Shown here: positions 24,666-33,568 of the stretch, in pieces
Position numbering within the stretch: position 1 is the first letter of the stretch
How the letters are laid out: the number at the start of each line of letters is the position of its first letter
Origin: CBDCCV01 sp965215025
GTDB lineage: Bacteria; Bacteroidota; Rhodothermia; Rhodothermales; Salinibacteraceae
Assembly (NCBI GenBank): GCA_965215025.1
Contig: CBDCCV010000002.1
Location: 1,875,867-1,939,866 of the forward strand
Reading direction: 5' to 3'
DNA length: 64,000 nucleotides
Translations under genes and position numbers: made by a program
The notes under the pieces: generated by a model
Told to the model about the DNA's origin: nothing
The model's input: the letters and a program-made list of their open reading frames with translations, nothing else
Database searches by the model: none

Positions 24666-25565
24666 ATGCCCACCGGCCGCGTCATCAAAAAGGACGACGC
24701 CGCACGCCGCGGCGTGGCGCCGCACGAGCCGCCCGCCTTCGAGGCCGAGCGCCGCCGCGACGCCCTCCCGGAAGCCCAGGCCGTTGCCGCCGATACCGCC
24801 GACGCCAACACCCCCTCTGCCGCACCGCCGACCGCACGACGCCGCGTCTTGCGCGGGGCCGAGGGCTACGTCGCCGCCGCACAGCCCTACGCCGTCGCCC
24901 CCCCGCTGCCCCCTCCCGATGCGCCCTCGGCCAGCACACCTCCACCCGAGGCCCCTCTGCCCGGCGAGGCCGACGATGAAAAGGCCGAGCCGCAGAAGAA
25001 CCTCGAAACGCTCAAGACCGAGTGGGACGCCGACTGGCAGAAGCGCCTGGACGCGGCCGTCGAAGCGGCCCGCGCCGCCGGCCACGCGGACGGCTACGCG
25101 CAGGCGCAGAACGAGCTACAGGCCGACTTCGAAGCGCAGCAGAAAGCCCTGGCGCAGGACGCCGCACAGCTTAAAACGCTGTGGACGGAGCACATCGAAG
25201 CCAGCAAGCCGCTGCTGGCCCGGCTCGCGCTGGACCTGGCCGAGACGATCCTCGACGCCCCGCTCCCGAGCGCCGTCAAAGGCGCCTCCGAGCGCGCCAT
25301 CACCGCCGCCGTCGAAGACCTCGCCGACGACCCGCCGTTGACCGTCCGCCTCCACCCCGTCGATCACATGCGCCTCCAGGAGGCCGGCGTCACCGAGCAG
25401 CTCAGCGCCGTGCACGCGGACCTGCGCTGGGACCCGGACCCCGACCTGCACGAGGGCGACTGGAGCGTCTCCTCGCCCTCCGGCCTCATCCGCCGCCTGC
25501 GCGAGGAGATCGCCCAGTCGCTCCACCGCCGCCTCCTCAGCGCGGACGGGGACGCCGAGACGTGA
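24666..25565 (+). CDS. fliH: Flagellar export ATPase regulator FliH
   Basis: 299 residues. The N-terminal 110 residues are Pro/Ala-rich and disordered with a long linker; the coiled stalk begins near EPQKNLETLKTEWDADWQKR, followed by AARAAGHADGYAQAQNELQA (GxxxG-type repeats). The C-terminal V-ATPase-E-like domain has LARLALDLAETILDAPLPSA, DDPPLTVRLHPVDHMRL and DPDLHEGDWSVSSPSGLI. FliH holds FliI at the export gate. Immediately downstream of fliG. Confidence 0.9.
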   Translation: MPTGRVIKKDDAARRGVAPHEPPAFEAERRRDALPEAQAVAADTADANTPSAAPPTARRRVLRGAEGYVAAAQPYAVAPPLPPPDAPSASTPPPEAPLPGEADDEKAEPQKNLETLKTEWDADWQKRLDAAVEAARAAGHADGYAQAQNELQADFEAQQKALAQDAAQLKTLWTEHIEASKPLLARLALDLAETILDAPLPSAVKGASERAITAAVEDLADDPPLTVRLHPVDHMRLQEAGVTEQLSAVHADLRWDPDPDLHEGDWSVSSPSGLIRRLREEIAQSLHRRLLSADGDAET

Positions 25566-25584
25566 CACGAGCAGACGCCCCCCC

Positions 25585-25712
25585 CTGGACAGGAGGGGTG
25601 CCGGTAGGCGGGGTAGTAGATGAGGAATGGCAACACGTTCGATCCGCTCTGCAAGCCCTCTTTTCCACCACCCCTGTATTCCCTCCTCCCGGTGCCGGGA
25701 CAGGTTGTCCAG
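25585..25712. repeat. CTGGACAGGAGGGGTGCCG inverted element in fliH-fliI spacer
   Basis: A left arm CTGGACAGGAGGGGTGCCG at 25585 and a right arm CGGTGCCGGGACAGGTTGTC ending CAG at 25712 form an imperfect inverted repeat. Reverse-complemented, the right arm gives AACCTGTCCCGGCA, which also occurs in the flhB-flhA spacer near 42870. Confidence 0.6.
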
Positions 25713-25755
25713 AAGGGGAATCCAACGTTCTAATGGCTTCAACTTTGCAACCCCC

Positions 25756-27081
25756 ATGGCCTTCCTCACGCGCCATATCGAGCAGATCCGGACGACGGAC
25801 GCCGCCGCGCCGAAGCGGTTCGGCCGGGTGCGCTCGGTCGTGGGGCTGCTGGTAGAGGCCAACGGGCTGAACGCCGCCGTGGGCGAGCTGTGCTACCTCC
25901 ACGAGGACGCCGCGCCCGGCAGCCGCCGCATCAAGGCCGAGGTCGTGGGCGTGCGCGCCGACGCCACCGTGCTGATGCCGCTCGAAGAAACCGTCGGGCT
26001 GCGGGCGGGCTGCCTCGTTGAGCGCTCCGACCTCCCGCTCACCGTGCCCGTGGGCGACGCGCTCCTGGGCCGCGTGATCGACGCCAGCGGACGGCCGCTC
26101 GACGGCAAGGGGCCGCTCCGGGCGTTGGGCGAGCAGCCCGTCCACGCCGACCCGCCCTCGCCCATGCAGCGCCAGCTTATCAGCACGCCGCTGCCGACGG
26201 GCGTGCGCGCCATCGACGCGCTCCTGACGCTGGGCAAGGGGCAGCGCACAGGCATCTTCGCCGGCAGCGGTGTGGGGAAGTCCACGCTCTTGGGCATGAT
26301 CGCCCGCCGCGCGCGGTCTGACGTCAACGTGATCGCGCTCATCGGCGAGCGCGGGCGCGAGGTGCGCGAGTTCGTCACCGACATCCTGGGCGAAGAGGGC
26401 CTGGGGCGCTCCGTGGTGGTGGCCGTCACGGGCGATCAGGCGGCAATGAGCCGCGTCAAGGGCGCCAGCGTCGCCTTCGCCATCGCTGAGCACTTCCGCG
26501 ACCGCGGCCTCGACGTCTTGATGATGATGGACTCGATCACGCGCGTGGCGATGGCGCAGCGCGAGATCGGCCTGGCCGTGGGCGAGCCGCCTACCACGCG
26601 CGGCTACACGCCCAGCGTCTTCGCCCTCTTGCCACGCCTTTTGGAGCGCGCCGGCCCCTCGGCCCACGGCACCATCACCGGCCTCTTTACCGTGCTCGTA
26701 GACGGCGACGACATGAATGAGCCAGTGGCCGACGCCGCGCGCGGTATCCTGGACGGCCACATCGTCCTCTCCCGCCGCCTCGCGCAGGCGGGCCACTACC
26801 CGGCCATCGACGTGCTCCAGAGCGCTAGCCGCGTCATGGGCCGCGTAACCTCGCCCGAGGAGCAGGCCGCCGCCCAGGAGGCCCGCCGCCTTTTAGCCGC
26901 CTACCGCGAGGTGGAAGACCTGATCAGCATCGGCGCCTACGAGGCCGGCAGCGACCCGGCCACCGACCGCGCCATTGCCGCCCACCCTCCGCTCACCGAT
27001 TTCCTCCAACAGAGCCACACGAAGCCTCCGCGCTTCGAGGCCGCCGCCGACCTCCGGCGCACGCTCGCCTCTATCGAGTAA
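25756..27081 (+). CDS. fliI: Flagellum-specific export ATPase FliI
   Basis: 441 residues from ATG 25756; the open frame upstream is the spacer repeat. FliI/SctN family: GLLVEANGLNAAVGELC, GDALLGRVIDASGRPLDGKG, TGVRAIDALLTLGKGQRTGI and Walker A GIFAGSGVGKSTLLG. RSVVVAVTGDQAAMSRVKGA and DVLMMMDSITRVAMAQREIG with the catalytic region VGEPPTTRGYTPSVFALLP follow. It powers chaperone release and export together with FliH and FliJ. 172 bases separate it from fliJ. Confidence 0.97.
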   Translation: MAFLTRHIEQIRTTDAAAPKRFGRVRSVVGLLVEANGLNAAVGELCYLHEDAAPGSRRIKAEVVGVRADATVLMPLEETVGLRAGCLVERSDLPLTVPVGDALLGRVIDASGRPLDGKGPLRALGEQPVHADPPSPMQRQLISTPLPTGVRAIDALLTLGKGQRTGIFAGSGVGKSTLLGMIARRARSDVNVIALIGERGREVREFVTDILGEEGLGRSVVVAVTGDQAAMSRVKGASVAFAIAEHFRDRGLDVLMMMDSITRVAMAQREIGLAVGEPPTTRGYTPSVFALLPRLLERAGPSAHGTITGLFTVLVDGDDMNEPVADAARGILDGHIVLSRRLAQAGHYPAIDVLQSASRVMGRVTSPEEQAAAQEARRLLAAYREVEDLISIGAYEAGSDPATDRAIAAHPPLTDFLQQSHTKPPRFEAAADLRRTLASIE

Positions 27082-27253
27082 GGCGCGGCGGCGTCCTGGC
27101 CGGGCCTTTGCCTTATCTACCCCTCCCAGCCGAGCGGCGCGCCTCGAAGCCGACGCCCTTTTCTTAGAAATCCGGCCTGAACGCTCCACAGCCTCTTTTT
27201 GAGCGCCTGACGCCTGCCGCACTTCTTTACTCGCCATCTCTCGCACGGAAAAA

Positions 27254-27712
27254 ATGTCTGGAAAGAGATTCCGCTTTTCGCTCGAGCGCGTGCTGGAGCT
27301 GCGCCGCCGCGAGACCGAGGAAGCCCGGCAGACGCTCGCTCAGGTGCAGCGCGCGTGCCGGGCGCAGGAGCGGCACGTCGCCGAGGCGCGCCTCCGCCAG
27401 GCTACGCTCCAGGAGCAGGCGCCGGTGTTGGCCGCCGCTTCGGTGCGTGGCTTGCGGCGCTACGCGGCCCACGGCCAGGACCAGCGCCGCGCCTACCGCA
27501 CGGCCTGCGCGAAGCTGGAGGCGCTCCGCGAGCAGGAGTCCGCCGCGCAGCGCCGCCTGATGGAAGCGCGCCGCACCGAGGAAGGCCTCGACACGCTGCG
27601 CGAGCAGGAAAAGGCCAGGCATGAGAAGGCCTGCGCCGAGGCCGAAGCCGCCTTTCTCGACGAACAAGCCGTTATGCGTCACCGCCGCACCCGCCGCCCC
27701 TCTCTTTTATGA
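27254..27712 (+). CDS. fliJ: Flagellar export chaperone FliJ
   Basis: A 152-residue coiled coil, almost entirely charged helix. The start KRFRFSLERVLELRRRETEE is the FliJ signature (FxLxxVLxLRxxxE). Later heptads carry RRAYRTACAKLEALREQESA. FliJ connects the FliI hexamer to FlhA. The stop overlaps the start of the next gene by 4 bases, implying translational coupling. Confidence 0.88.
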   Translation: MSGKRFRFSLERVLELRRRETEEARQTLAQVQRACRAQERHVAEARLRQATLQEQAPVLAAASVRGLRRYAAHGQDQRRAYRTACAKLEALREQESAAQRRLMEARRTEEGLDTLREQEKARHEKACAEAEAAFLDEQAVMRHRRTRRPSLL

Positions 27713-28290
27713 GCCGAGTCCTTTTCGCCATCGCCATTGGGTTGGTTTCGTTCGTGCTTAGCGTAGCGGGCGTGTATGTCGCCCTGCCATCGCTGGCCCC
27801 CGGCGTCGTGGAAGCCGCGCAGGCCTCGGCCGACAGCCTGGGCGCAGCCGACAGCCTGAGCGCAGACCAGGCGGCACGCGACAGCCTGCGCGCCGAACCG
27901 CTAGCTGCGGGCGCCGGCCCCGCCGTTGAACCGCTGGCCGCTGCTGAGGACACGGTAGCCGTGCTGCGCCGCCGGCTGCGCGAGGCCGAGGCCGACGCCG
28001 CCCGGCGCCGGGAATCCGTGCAGGCGGCGGAGGACCGCCTCGCCACACTCCGCGCCCAGCGCGCGGGCGCCTCGGAGCTGAGCGCGACGCTGGCCGAGAT
28101 GGAAGACCCCGAACTCGCCGCCATCCTGCGCCGCCTCGACCTTTCCGTGCTCAAGCGCCTTTACGCCGAGGCCAACGGCCGCAACCGCAAGCGCCTCCTC
28201 AAAGCTATGCCCGCCGCTCGCGCCGCCCACTTCGTCAGCCAGGTCGTCACCGCCGACGCGCCCGCCGAGCACTCTTCGACGAGCCGATAA
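27709..28290 (+). CDS. MotE/FlbB-like periplasmic coiled-coil protein with MgtE-N-like domain
   Basis: 193 residues: N-terminal membrane anchor (MSRVLFAIAIGLVSFVLSVAG), an Ala/Ser/Asp-rich linker, a coiled coil about 85-120 (AVLRRRLREAEADAARRRES), and LAEMEDPELAAILRRLDLSV with LKRLYAEANGRNRKRLLKAM resembling the MgtE intracellular N-domain. Proteins of this build between fliJ and fliK are known as MotE/FlbB and help motor or stator assembly. The start overlaps fliJ. Function by family resemblance only. Confidence 0.7.
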   Translation: MSRVLFAIAIGLVSFVLSVAGVYVALPSLAPGVVEAAQASADSLGAADSLSADQAARDSLRAEPLAAGAGPAVEPLAAAEDTVAVLRRRLREAEADAARRRESVQAAEDRLATLRAQRAGASELSATLAEMEDPELAAILRRLDLSVLKRLYAEANGRNRKRLLKAMPAARAAHFVSQVVTADAPAEHSSTSR

Positions 28291-28353
28291 CCCCCGCCGC
28301 CCAACAAGCCGTTACCAACCGGCCCTCCAGAAAGCTTCTCTGCCTACCCGTTC

Positions 28354-30225
28354 ATGCCGCCGAGCACCTTCCACATAACCAGCGCCCCCGCGCCCGAAGC
28401 GGCTCGCCGCCGCGCCCCGGCGGACGCCTCCCTTCCAACGGCGCCCGAGGCGTCGTTCGCGGCGGTGCTAGCCGGCACGCCGCCCGCCGAGGCTCCGCTG
28501 GCGGCGCCTTCGCTGCTGAAACTCGATTCGGCGTCCCCGTCTGCGCAGCCGCTCGCGCCCGCATCCGCCGGCGCAGCTTCTGAGCGCCCAGCCGGACGCG
28601 CTTCAGCAGCCCCCTCCAATGGAATTTCTGGCGCGGGCAGAAGCGGAGGCGAACTGCCTCTGCCCGCTGGCGCAACCGCTCCGGGGGTCTCGAATGCGCC
28701 GCAGCGCCCTTCTGAAGACGCTCTCTTATCGAGAGGGCGCTTCACGAAGCGGAGACTTCCCACGAAAGAAGTCCCTGCTTCGCCCACGGCTTCCTTGCCC
28801 TCCGAAGCGACCGCTTCTTCTGCGGCGCGCGCGCCGGTGCCGGCTGCCCCTCTGATCGCCTCAGCGCCGGCCGGATCGATACCCCGCGCTCCCGCTCACG
28901 AATCTGCCACTTCGCAATCCGCACGCACGCAGTCTGCGGCAATGACGGATTCTGCGGAGGCGACCGCGCCACGTGCCACTCACGAGCCATCGGCGCCGCG
29001 CGCCGCGACGCGCCCGGTTCAGCGAGCGGGCCGCCCGGCTTCGTCGCCCGCCGCTGTCCCAGTGACATCGCCCGCGGCACTCAAGGCCGATGCTGCCTCG
29101 GCCTCCGAGCCACGCGCCGCCGCGCCGGCCTCCCCTCATGAGCAGACGCCAGCCGTCAAGGGACCGCGCGCCGAGGCGATGCCCGCCGATGCCTCCGCGC
29201 CTCCGCGTGCCCATCAGCGGCTGCGGAGCGGCACGGCGACCCCGGAGCGGCCTGCGCCGACCCCGACGCGTGCCGGCGAGCCGCCGCGCGCCGAGGCCAC
29301 GGCCCGTCCTCAACCTCGCGCCGCCCACGTTTCTCCAGCCGACGCATCGGGCAGCGCCGCCCCAGCCGCCCCGCAGACAACCGCGCGTGTAGCAGCCGCA
29401 TCCGCCACAGCCGCCGCCTCTGTGGACGCGCGCCCGACTGAGCATCGCCCCGCCGGCGTGCAGCCCAGCACGCCTCCCGACGCACACGCGCCCGCCGCCG
29501 AAGAGCAAGAATCTTCGGCGCAGCGCGACGCTCGTGGCGGGCACAGCCGGCAACGCAACGGCTTTGCCAAGCGCTCTTTCCCTTCCGCCACTGCAGTCGG
29601 CACCGGCACGGCAACCGGCGCCGCTGACGTCCGCCCCGGCGAGGGGGGCGCGAAGCCGGCGCTCGAGCCGCTCTCCTCAAGCACGCTTTCCGATGCCGCC
29701 CCGCTGGCCGCTGCCGAATCGGCGGCTTCGCAGCCCCTGGACGCGCAGGGAGCGACAGGCGAGGCCGCAGCCAAGGCGAAGGGCGGCGAAGCGGCTCCCG
29801 CGCGAGCGCCGCAGCGGGCGCTGGCGGCGGCCTGGGCGCGCGCCCTCGCCAGCGGCCCCACGCGCACGGATCTCTTGGCCGGCGGATGGAAGGTCTTGCA
29901 GATGCCGCTCCGCCAGGGCGACGGCACCGTGACCATCAAGGCGCGGCGCGAAGAGGACCAGATGGCCGTCGCCGTCGGCTTCAGCGACGCTAAGCTCCGC
30001 GCGCAAGCCGCCGCCAGCCCGCAGCACCTCCACGACGCCCTCCAGGCGCAGTACGAAGGCGCCGTCGATTTCTCGCTCATGGACGGCGGCGAAAGCAGCG
30101 GGTCTTTCGACGAGCGCGCCGCCAGTCCATCCGCAGGCGACGCCTCTGCTCCCGCCGAGCGCGAGGACGGCGAGGAACAGCCGCCGCCGGCCCGCACCGG
30201 CGCTCGCCACGAGTGGATCGGCTGA
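28354..30225 (+). CDS. fliK: Hook-length control protein FliK
   Basis: 623 residues. The first ~480 are extremely Ala/Pro/Ser/Thr/Arg-rich low-complexity sequence, fitting the extended ruler part. The C-terminal switch domain (about 505-590) shows WKVLQMPLRQGDGTVTIKAR, MAVAVGFSDAKLRAQAAAS and LHDALQAQYEGAVDFSLMD, the Flg_hook pattern. FliK measures hook length and switches FlhB specificity. It is longer than the enteric protein (about 400), consistent with a variable ruler. It precedes flgD. Confidence 0.85.
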   Translation: MPPSTFHITSAPAPEAARRRAPADASLPTAPEASFAAVLAGTPPAEAPLAAPSLLKLDSASPSAQPLAPASAGAASERPAGRASAAPSNGISGAGRSGGELPLPAGATAPGVSNAPQRPSEDALLSRGRFTKRRLPTKEVPASPTASLPSEATASSAARAPVPAAPLIASAPAGSIPRAPAHESATSQSARTQSAAMTDSAEATAPRATHEPSAPRAATRPVQRAGRPASSPAAVPVTSPAALKADAASASEPRAAAPASPHEQTPAVKGPRAEAMPADASAPPRAHQRLRSGTATPERPAPTPTRAGEPPRAEATARPQPRAAHVSPADASGSAAPAAPQTTARVAAASATAAASVDARPTEHRPAGVQPSTPPDAHAPAAEEQESSAQRDARGGHSRQRNGFAKRSFPSATAVGTGTATGAADVRPGEGGAKPALEPLSSSTLSDAAPLAAAESAASQPLDAQGATGEAAAKAKGGEAAPARAPQRALAAAWARALASGPTRTDLLAGGWKVLQMPLRQGDGTVTIKARREEDQMAVAVGFSDAKLRAQAAASPQHLHDALQAQYEGAVDFSLMDGGESSGSFDERAASPSAGDASAPAEREDGEEQPPPARTGARHEWIG

Positions 30226-30285
30226 TCCGGCCCTTTTCTACGAGCCACACGCTACACGCCTCTCAACTCAATCTCCTTTTCCGCC

Positions 30286-30984
30286 ATGAATATCTCCAAC
30301 CCCGCAGCGGCCTCCGCCTCGCCCGGCGCAGCCTCCAGCGCGTCGGCGCTCGGCCAGGCTGCCGGCAACAACGACCTGGGCAAAGAGGCCTTCCTGCGCC
30401 TTCTGGTGACGCAGCTCAGCAACCAGGACCCCATGAACCCGATGAAGGGGCAGGAATTCGCCGCGCAGCTCGCGCAGTTCAGCTCGGTGGAGCAGCTTAC
30501 GAACATCAACAAGACGCTCGAAAACCAGCAGCAGGCCAGCGGCTTGCTCTCGCAGAGCGTCAACAGCGGCGTGGCGGCCGACCTCTTGGGCAAGCAGGTC
30601 GAGGCCGAGGGCAACCAGATCGCCTGGGACGGCGAGGGCGAGGCGCCGATGCGCTTCAACCTGGACGCCCCTGCGGAAAACGCCACGCTCACCATCCGCG
30701 ACGCCGCCGGCAACGCCGTGGCTACGAAGACGCTCAGTGATCTCGACGCCGGCGCGCAGGAAGCCGGCTGGGACGGCACGAACGACGCCGGCAGCCGCCT
30801 CGCCCCCGGCGCCTACTCCTTCGACGTGGAAGCCACCGACGCCGCCGGCAACCCCGTGGCCGCGCAGACCCGCCTGAGCGGGCGCGTGGACCGCGTCACC
30901 TTCGGCGCGGACGGCGTCATGCTCTGGGTGAACGGCACGAAGCTGCCGATGGGCGCCGTCGAGAGCGTCGAGCCGGCCTCGTAA
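30286..30984 (+). CDS. flgD: Hook cap protein FlgD
   Basis: 232 residues. The N-terminal signature is GKEAFLRLLVTQLSNQDPMN followed by PMKGQEFAAQLAQFSSVEQL. The middle has FLN-type strands (AENATLTIRDAAGNAVATKT) and the C-terminal domain has GRVDRVTFGADGVMLWVNG with KLPMGAVESV. FlgD scaffolds hook polymerisation. Standard order fliK-flgD-flgOP-flgE. Confidence 0.95.
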   Translation: MNISNPAAASASPGAASSASALGQAAGNNDLGKEAFLRLLVTQLSNQDPMNPMKGQEFAAQLAQFSSVEQLTNINKTLENQQQASGLLSQSVNSGVAADLLGKQVEAEGNQIAWDGEGEAPMRFNLDAPAENATLTIRDAAGNAVATKTLSDLDAGAQEAGWDGTNDAGSRLAPGAYSFDVEATDAAGNPVAAQTRLSGRVDRVTFGADGVMLWVNGTKLPMGAVESVEPAS

Positions 30985-31019
30985 CCCGCCTTTTTCTCAG
31001 CCCGATTTCCTCGAACGCC

Positions 31020-31418
31020 ATGAACGTACGCCACCTGGCCGCGCGAGTCGGCCCCGCGAAGCAAACGCCGAGGCGGGACACCCCGCCGTCGCCGCCCGAT
31101 GCATCGCCGGCCTCGAACGGACCGTCGTTTGCCGATCAGCTGCGGCAGGCGCAAGAGCCGGCTCCCGACGTCACGCTCTCGGCGCACGCCGAGAAGCGCG
31201 TCCGGCAGCGCGGCATCTCGATGACGGCCCCGGAGCAGCGCGCCCTCGCCGGCGCGATGGACCAGCTTGGCGCTCAGAACGCGAAAGACGCCGTCCTCCT
31301 CCGCGCCGACGCCGCCTTCGTGGTCAACGTGCCGAGCCGCACCGTCGTCACCGCCGTCGGCGCCGGCGAGATGAAAGCGCGCACCTTCACGCAGATTGAC
31401 AGCGCCATGCTCTTGTAG
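31020..31418 (+). CDS. Flagellar operon protein (TIGR02530/FlgOP family)
   Basis: 132 residues. A Pro-rich N-terminus then VTLSAHAEKRVRQRGISMTA, AVLLRADAAFVVNVPSRTVV and ARTFTQIDSAMLL, matching the small family conserved between flgD and flgE in many phyla. Its biochemical role is not established. It lies 35 bases after flgD and 176 before flgE. Confidence 0.85.
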   Translation: MNVRHLAARVGPAKQTPRRDTPPSPPDASPASNGPSFADQLRQAQEPAPDVTLSAHAEKRVRQRGISMTAPEQRALAGAMDQLGAQNAKDAVLLRADAAFVVNVPSRTVVTAVGAGEMKARTFTQIDSAMLL

Positions 31419-31594
31419 CTGCGCCTCAACAAATGGGCGCGACGCCTCGCGTCCCCTTGCAACCGCACCCGGCAGGACCCACGCGCACCGACGCGCCCTC
31501 GCGCTCGGACCGCCACGGGACGCCGGCGCGCAGCCGACCGACCGACGTTGCGCCTCTTTCGACACCACACCAACCAAGACAACAGGTACCCGAG

Positions 31595-32884
31595 ATGATT
31601 CGCTCTCTCCGAACCGGCGTTTCCGGACTCAAAAGCAACCAGACCCGCATGGACGTGGTCGGCAACAACATCGCCAACGTGAACACGACGGCGTTCAAGC
31701 GCAGCCGCGCGGCCTTTAACGAGGTGCTCGGGCAGCAGCTCCTGGGCGTGGGCCGCACGGCCGGCGGCTCCGGCATCAACCCCTCGCACGTAGGCCTGGG
31801 CGTCTCGGTCGGCTCCATCGACCAGAACTGGGGCCAGGGATCGCTCGAGAACACCGGCATCCAGACGGACCTCGCCCTCAACGGCGACGGCTTCTTCATC
31901 GCCAGCCCGAAGAAGGGCACGAGCAGCGACCAGCGGATGCTCACGCGCGCCGGCAACTTCACCTTCAACCAGAACGGCGAGTTCGTCACCGCCAACGGCC
32001 TGAACGTGCAGGGCTGGGCCTTTGACGACGAGGGCACGCTCAACACGGGCCAGCTCCAGAACGTGCAGTTCGACCCCAACGCGCAGTCGGCCGCCAAGCG
32101 CACCGAGACGATCTCCATCGGCGGCAACCTCTCGGCCGAGCTGTCGGCCAACGCTTCCGACCCCGACCTCGACGCCGACCGCACGAGCATCTCGACGGTG
32201 ATCTACGACGAGCAGGGCACGCCGAAGACCGTTACCATCGCCTTCACCAAAAGCCAGGACATGGGCGTTGACGGCAACACCGAGGACGCGTGGGACTTCA
32301 CCGTGAAGGACCCGGAAACGGGCACGGACCTCGGCACCGGCTCGCTCGCCTTCGATGCGCAGGGCAAGCTCTCCTCCCCCTCCACCGCCGACTTCGACTG
32401 GGACATCGACGGCAACGGCGCGGACGAGACCTTTACGCTCGACTTCGGCGACTCGGACAGCGGCGGCATCACGCAGTTCAGCGGCTCGACGACGACGGCC
32501 GTGACGGACCAGGACGGGAACTCGCCCGGCACGCTCGCCGGCTACTCGATCAACCCCGAGGGCGTCCTCGAACTCAACTTCACCAACGGCGAGCAGAAGA
32601 AGCTCTTCCAGCTGGCCATCGGCAACGTCAACAACGCCAACGGGCTGGAGCAGCAGGGCGAGAACTTCTACACGACCACGAGCGCCTCGGGCGACCTCCA
32701 GCTCGGCCGCGCCGGGCGCGACGTGCGCACGGCCGTCGTGGCCGGCACGCTGGAGTCGAGCAACGTGGACCTCGCCACCGAGTTCACGGAGATGATCATC
32801 GCGCAGCGCGGCTACCAGGCCTCGGCGCGCGTGATCACCACCTCGGACGAGATCATGCAGGAAACCGTCCAGCTCAAGCGCTAA
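31595..32884 (+). CDS. flgE: Hook protein FlgE
   Basis: 429 residues from ATG 31595; the frame is open back to 31433 but those residues are arginine/proline spacer. MIRSLRTGVSGLKSNQTRMD and VGNNIANVNTTAFKRSRAAF start the axial motif; TDLALNGDGFFIASP, RAGNFTFNQNGEFVTANG and QGWAFDDEGTLN follow. The C-terminal ESSNVDLATEFTEMIIAQRG with YQASARVITTSDEIMQETVQ closes it. The hook is polymerised under the FlgD cap. It is the last gene of the flgB operon; a hairpin follows. Confidence 0.96.
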   Translation: MIRSLRTGVSGLKSNQTRMDVVGNNIANVNTTAFKRSRAAFNEVLGQQLLGVGRTAGGSGINPSHVGLGVSVGSIDQNWGQGSLENTGIQTDLALNGDGFFIASPKKGTSSDQRMLTRAGNFTFNQNGEFVTANGLNVQGWAFDDEGTLNTGQLQNVQFDPNAQSAAKRTETISIGGNLSAELSANASDPDLDADRTSISTVIYDEQGTPKTVTIAFTKSQDMGVDGNTEDAWDFTVKDPETGTDLGTGSLAFDAQGKLSSPSTADFDWDIDGNGADETFTLDFGDSDSGGITQFSGSTTTAVTDQDGNSPGTLAGYSINPEGVLELNFTNGEQKKLFQLAIGNVNNANGLEQQGENFYTTTSASGDLQLGRAGRDVRTAVVAGTLESSNVDLATEFTEMIIAQRGYQASARVITTSDEIMQETVQLKR

Positions 32885-32941
32885 ACCCCGCCTAGGCCGC
32901 CTCTCGCCAAAGCTGAGCAGCCCGGCTTTCTTCGCATCAGA

Positions 32942-33000
32942 CGAGCCTCCGCGCCGACCGGCCGTGCCGCCGGGACGCCGCGCGGAGGCTCGGTTCGTTT
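32942..33000 (+). terminator. Terminator after flgE
   Basis: Perfect 13-base arms CGAGCCTCCGCGC (32942) and GCGCGGAGGCTCG (32980) with a 25-base GC-rich loop, followed by GTTCGTTT. GC-rich stems followed by interrupted T-runs also end the transcripts at 10304 and 12476. Confidence 0.75.
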
Positions 33001-33072
33001 CGCCGCTCGGCTGAATGCTTCCCCCGCAAACCGCCCTCGCATCCGCCGCGCCGGGAAAAATGGGCGCTTCCG

Positions 33073-33100
33073 TTTAAGAACGGCCGCGCGCTGACGATAA
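33073..33100 (+). promoter_or_regulatory. Sigma-28 promoter of cheY-cheZ
   Basis: TTTAAG at 33073, 14 bases, GACGATAA at 33093. Same spacing as the three other sites, with one substitution (GA for GC). It lies 86 bases upstream of cheY and downstream of the flgE terminator. Confidence 0.85.
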
Positions 33101-33186
33101 CTCACGTATCCGAACCCACTCCGGCCCGCTTCGGCGGCGCCTCTACGGCTTTCTGTTTCCCCCGACCAACCCAACGGTACCCCGTC

Positions 33187-33555
33187 ATGAAATTCCTCGT
33201 CGTTGATGACTCCCCCACCATGCGCCGCATCGTGTGCAACGCGCTCAAAGAGATCGGCTACAGCGAGATGAACGAGGCCGGCGACGGCGCCGCCGCCCTC
33301 GAAACGCTCAACGCCGAGTCCGCCGACTTCGTCATCACGGACTGGAACATGCCCACGATGAACGGGCTGGAGCTGACCAAAGAGATCCGCGGGCACGCCG
33401 AGTACGGCGAGCTGCCTATCCTGATGATCACCACGCGCGGCATGAAGGAAGACGTCGTGGCCGCCATGCAGGCGCGCGTCAACAACTACGTCGTCAAGCC
33501 CTTCACGCCCGACGTGCTCCGCGAGAAGATCGACGCGATCCTCCAAACCGCTTAA
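33187..33555 (+). CDS. cheY: Chemotaxis response regulator CheY
   Basis: 122-residue single receiver: acidic D7/D8, phospho-acceptor D52 (FVITDWNMPTMNG), T82/T83 and K104 (YVVKPF). MKFLVVDDSPTMRRIVCNAL is typical of motor CheY. No output domain. It forms a two-gene unit with cheZ, 13 bases apart, downstream of a sigma-28 promoter. Receptors and CheA are not in this window. Confidence 0.96.
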   Translation: MKFLVVDDSPTMRRIVCNALKEIGYSEMNEAGDGAAALETLNAESADFVITDWNMPTMNGLELTKEIRGHAEYGELPILMITTRGMKEDVVAAMQARVNNYVVKPFTPDVLREKIDAILQTA

Positions 33556-33568
33556 AGCCCCCACTCCC

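Larger units (their letters stand above)
32885..33186. other. 302-base spacer between flgE and cheY
   Basis: Holds the flgE terminator (32942-33000) and the sigma-28 promoter of cheY (33073-33100). No open frame with coding character. Confidence 0.7.
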
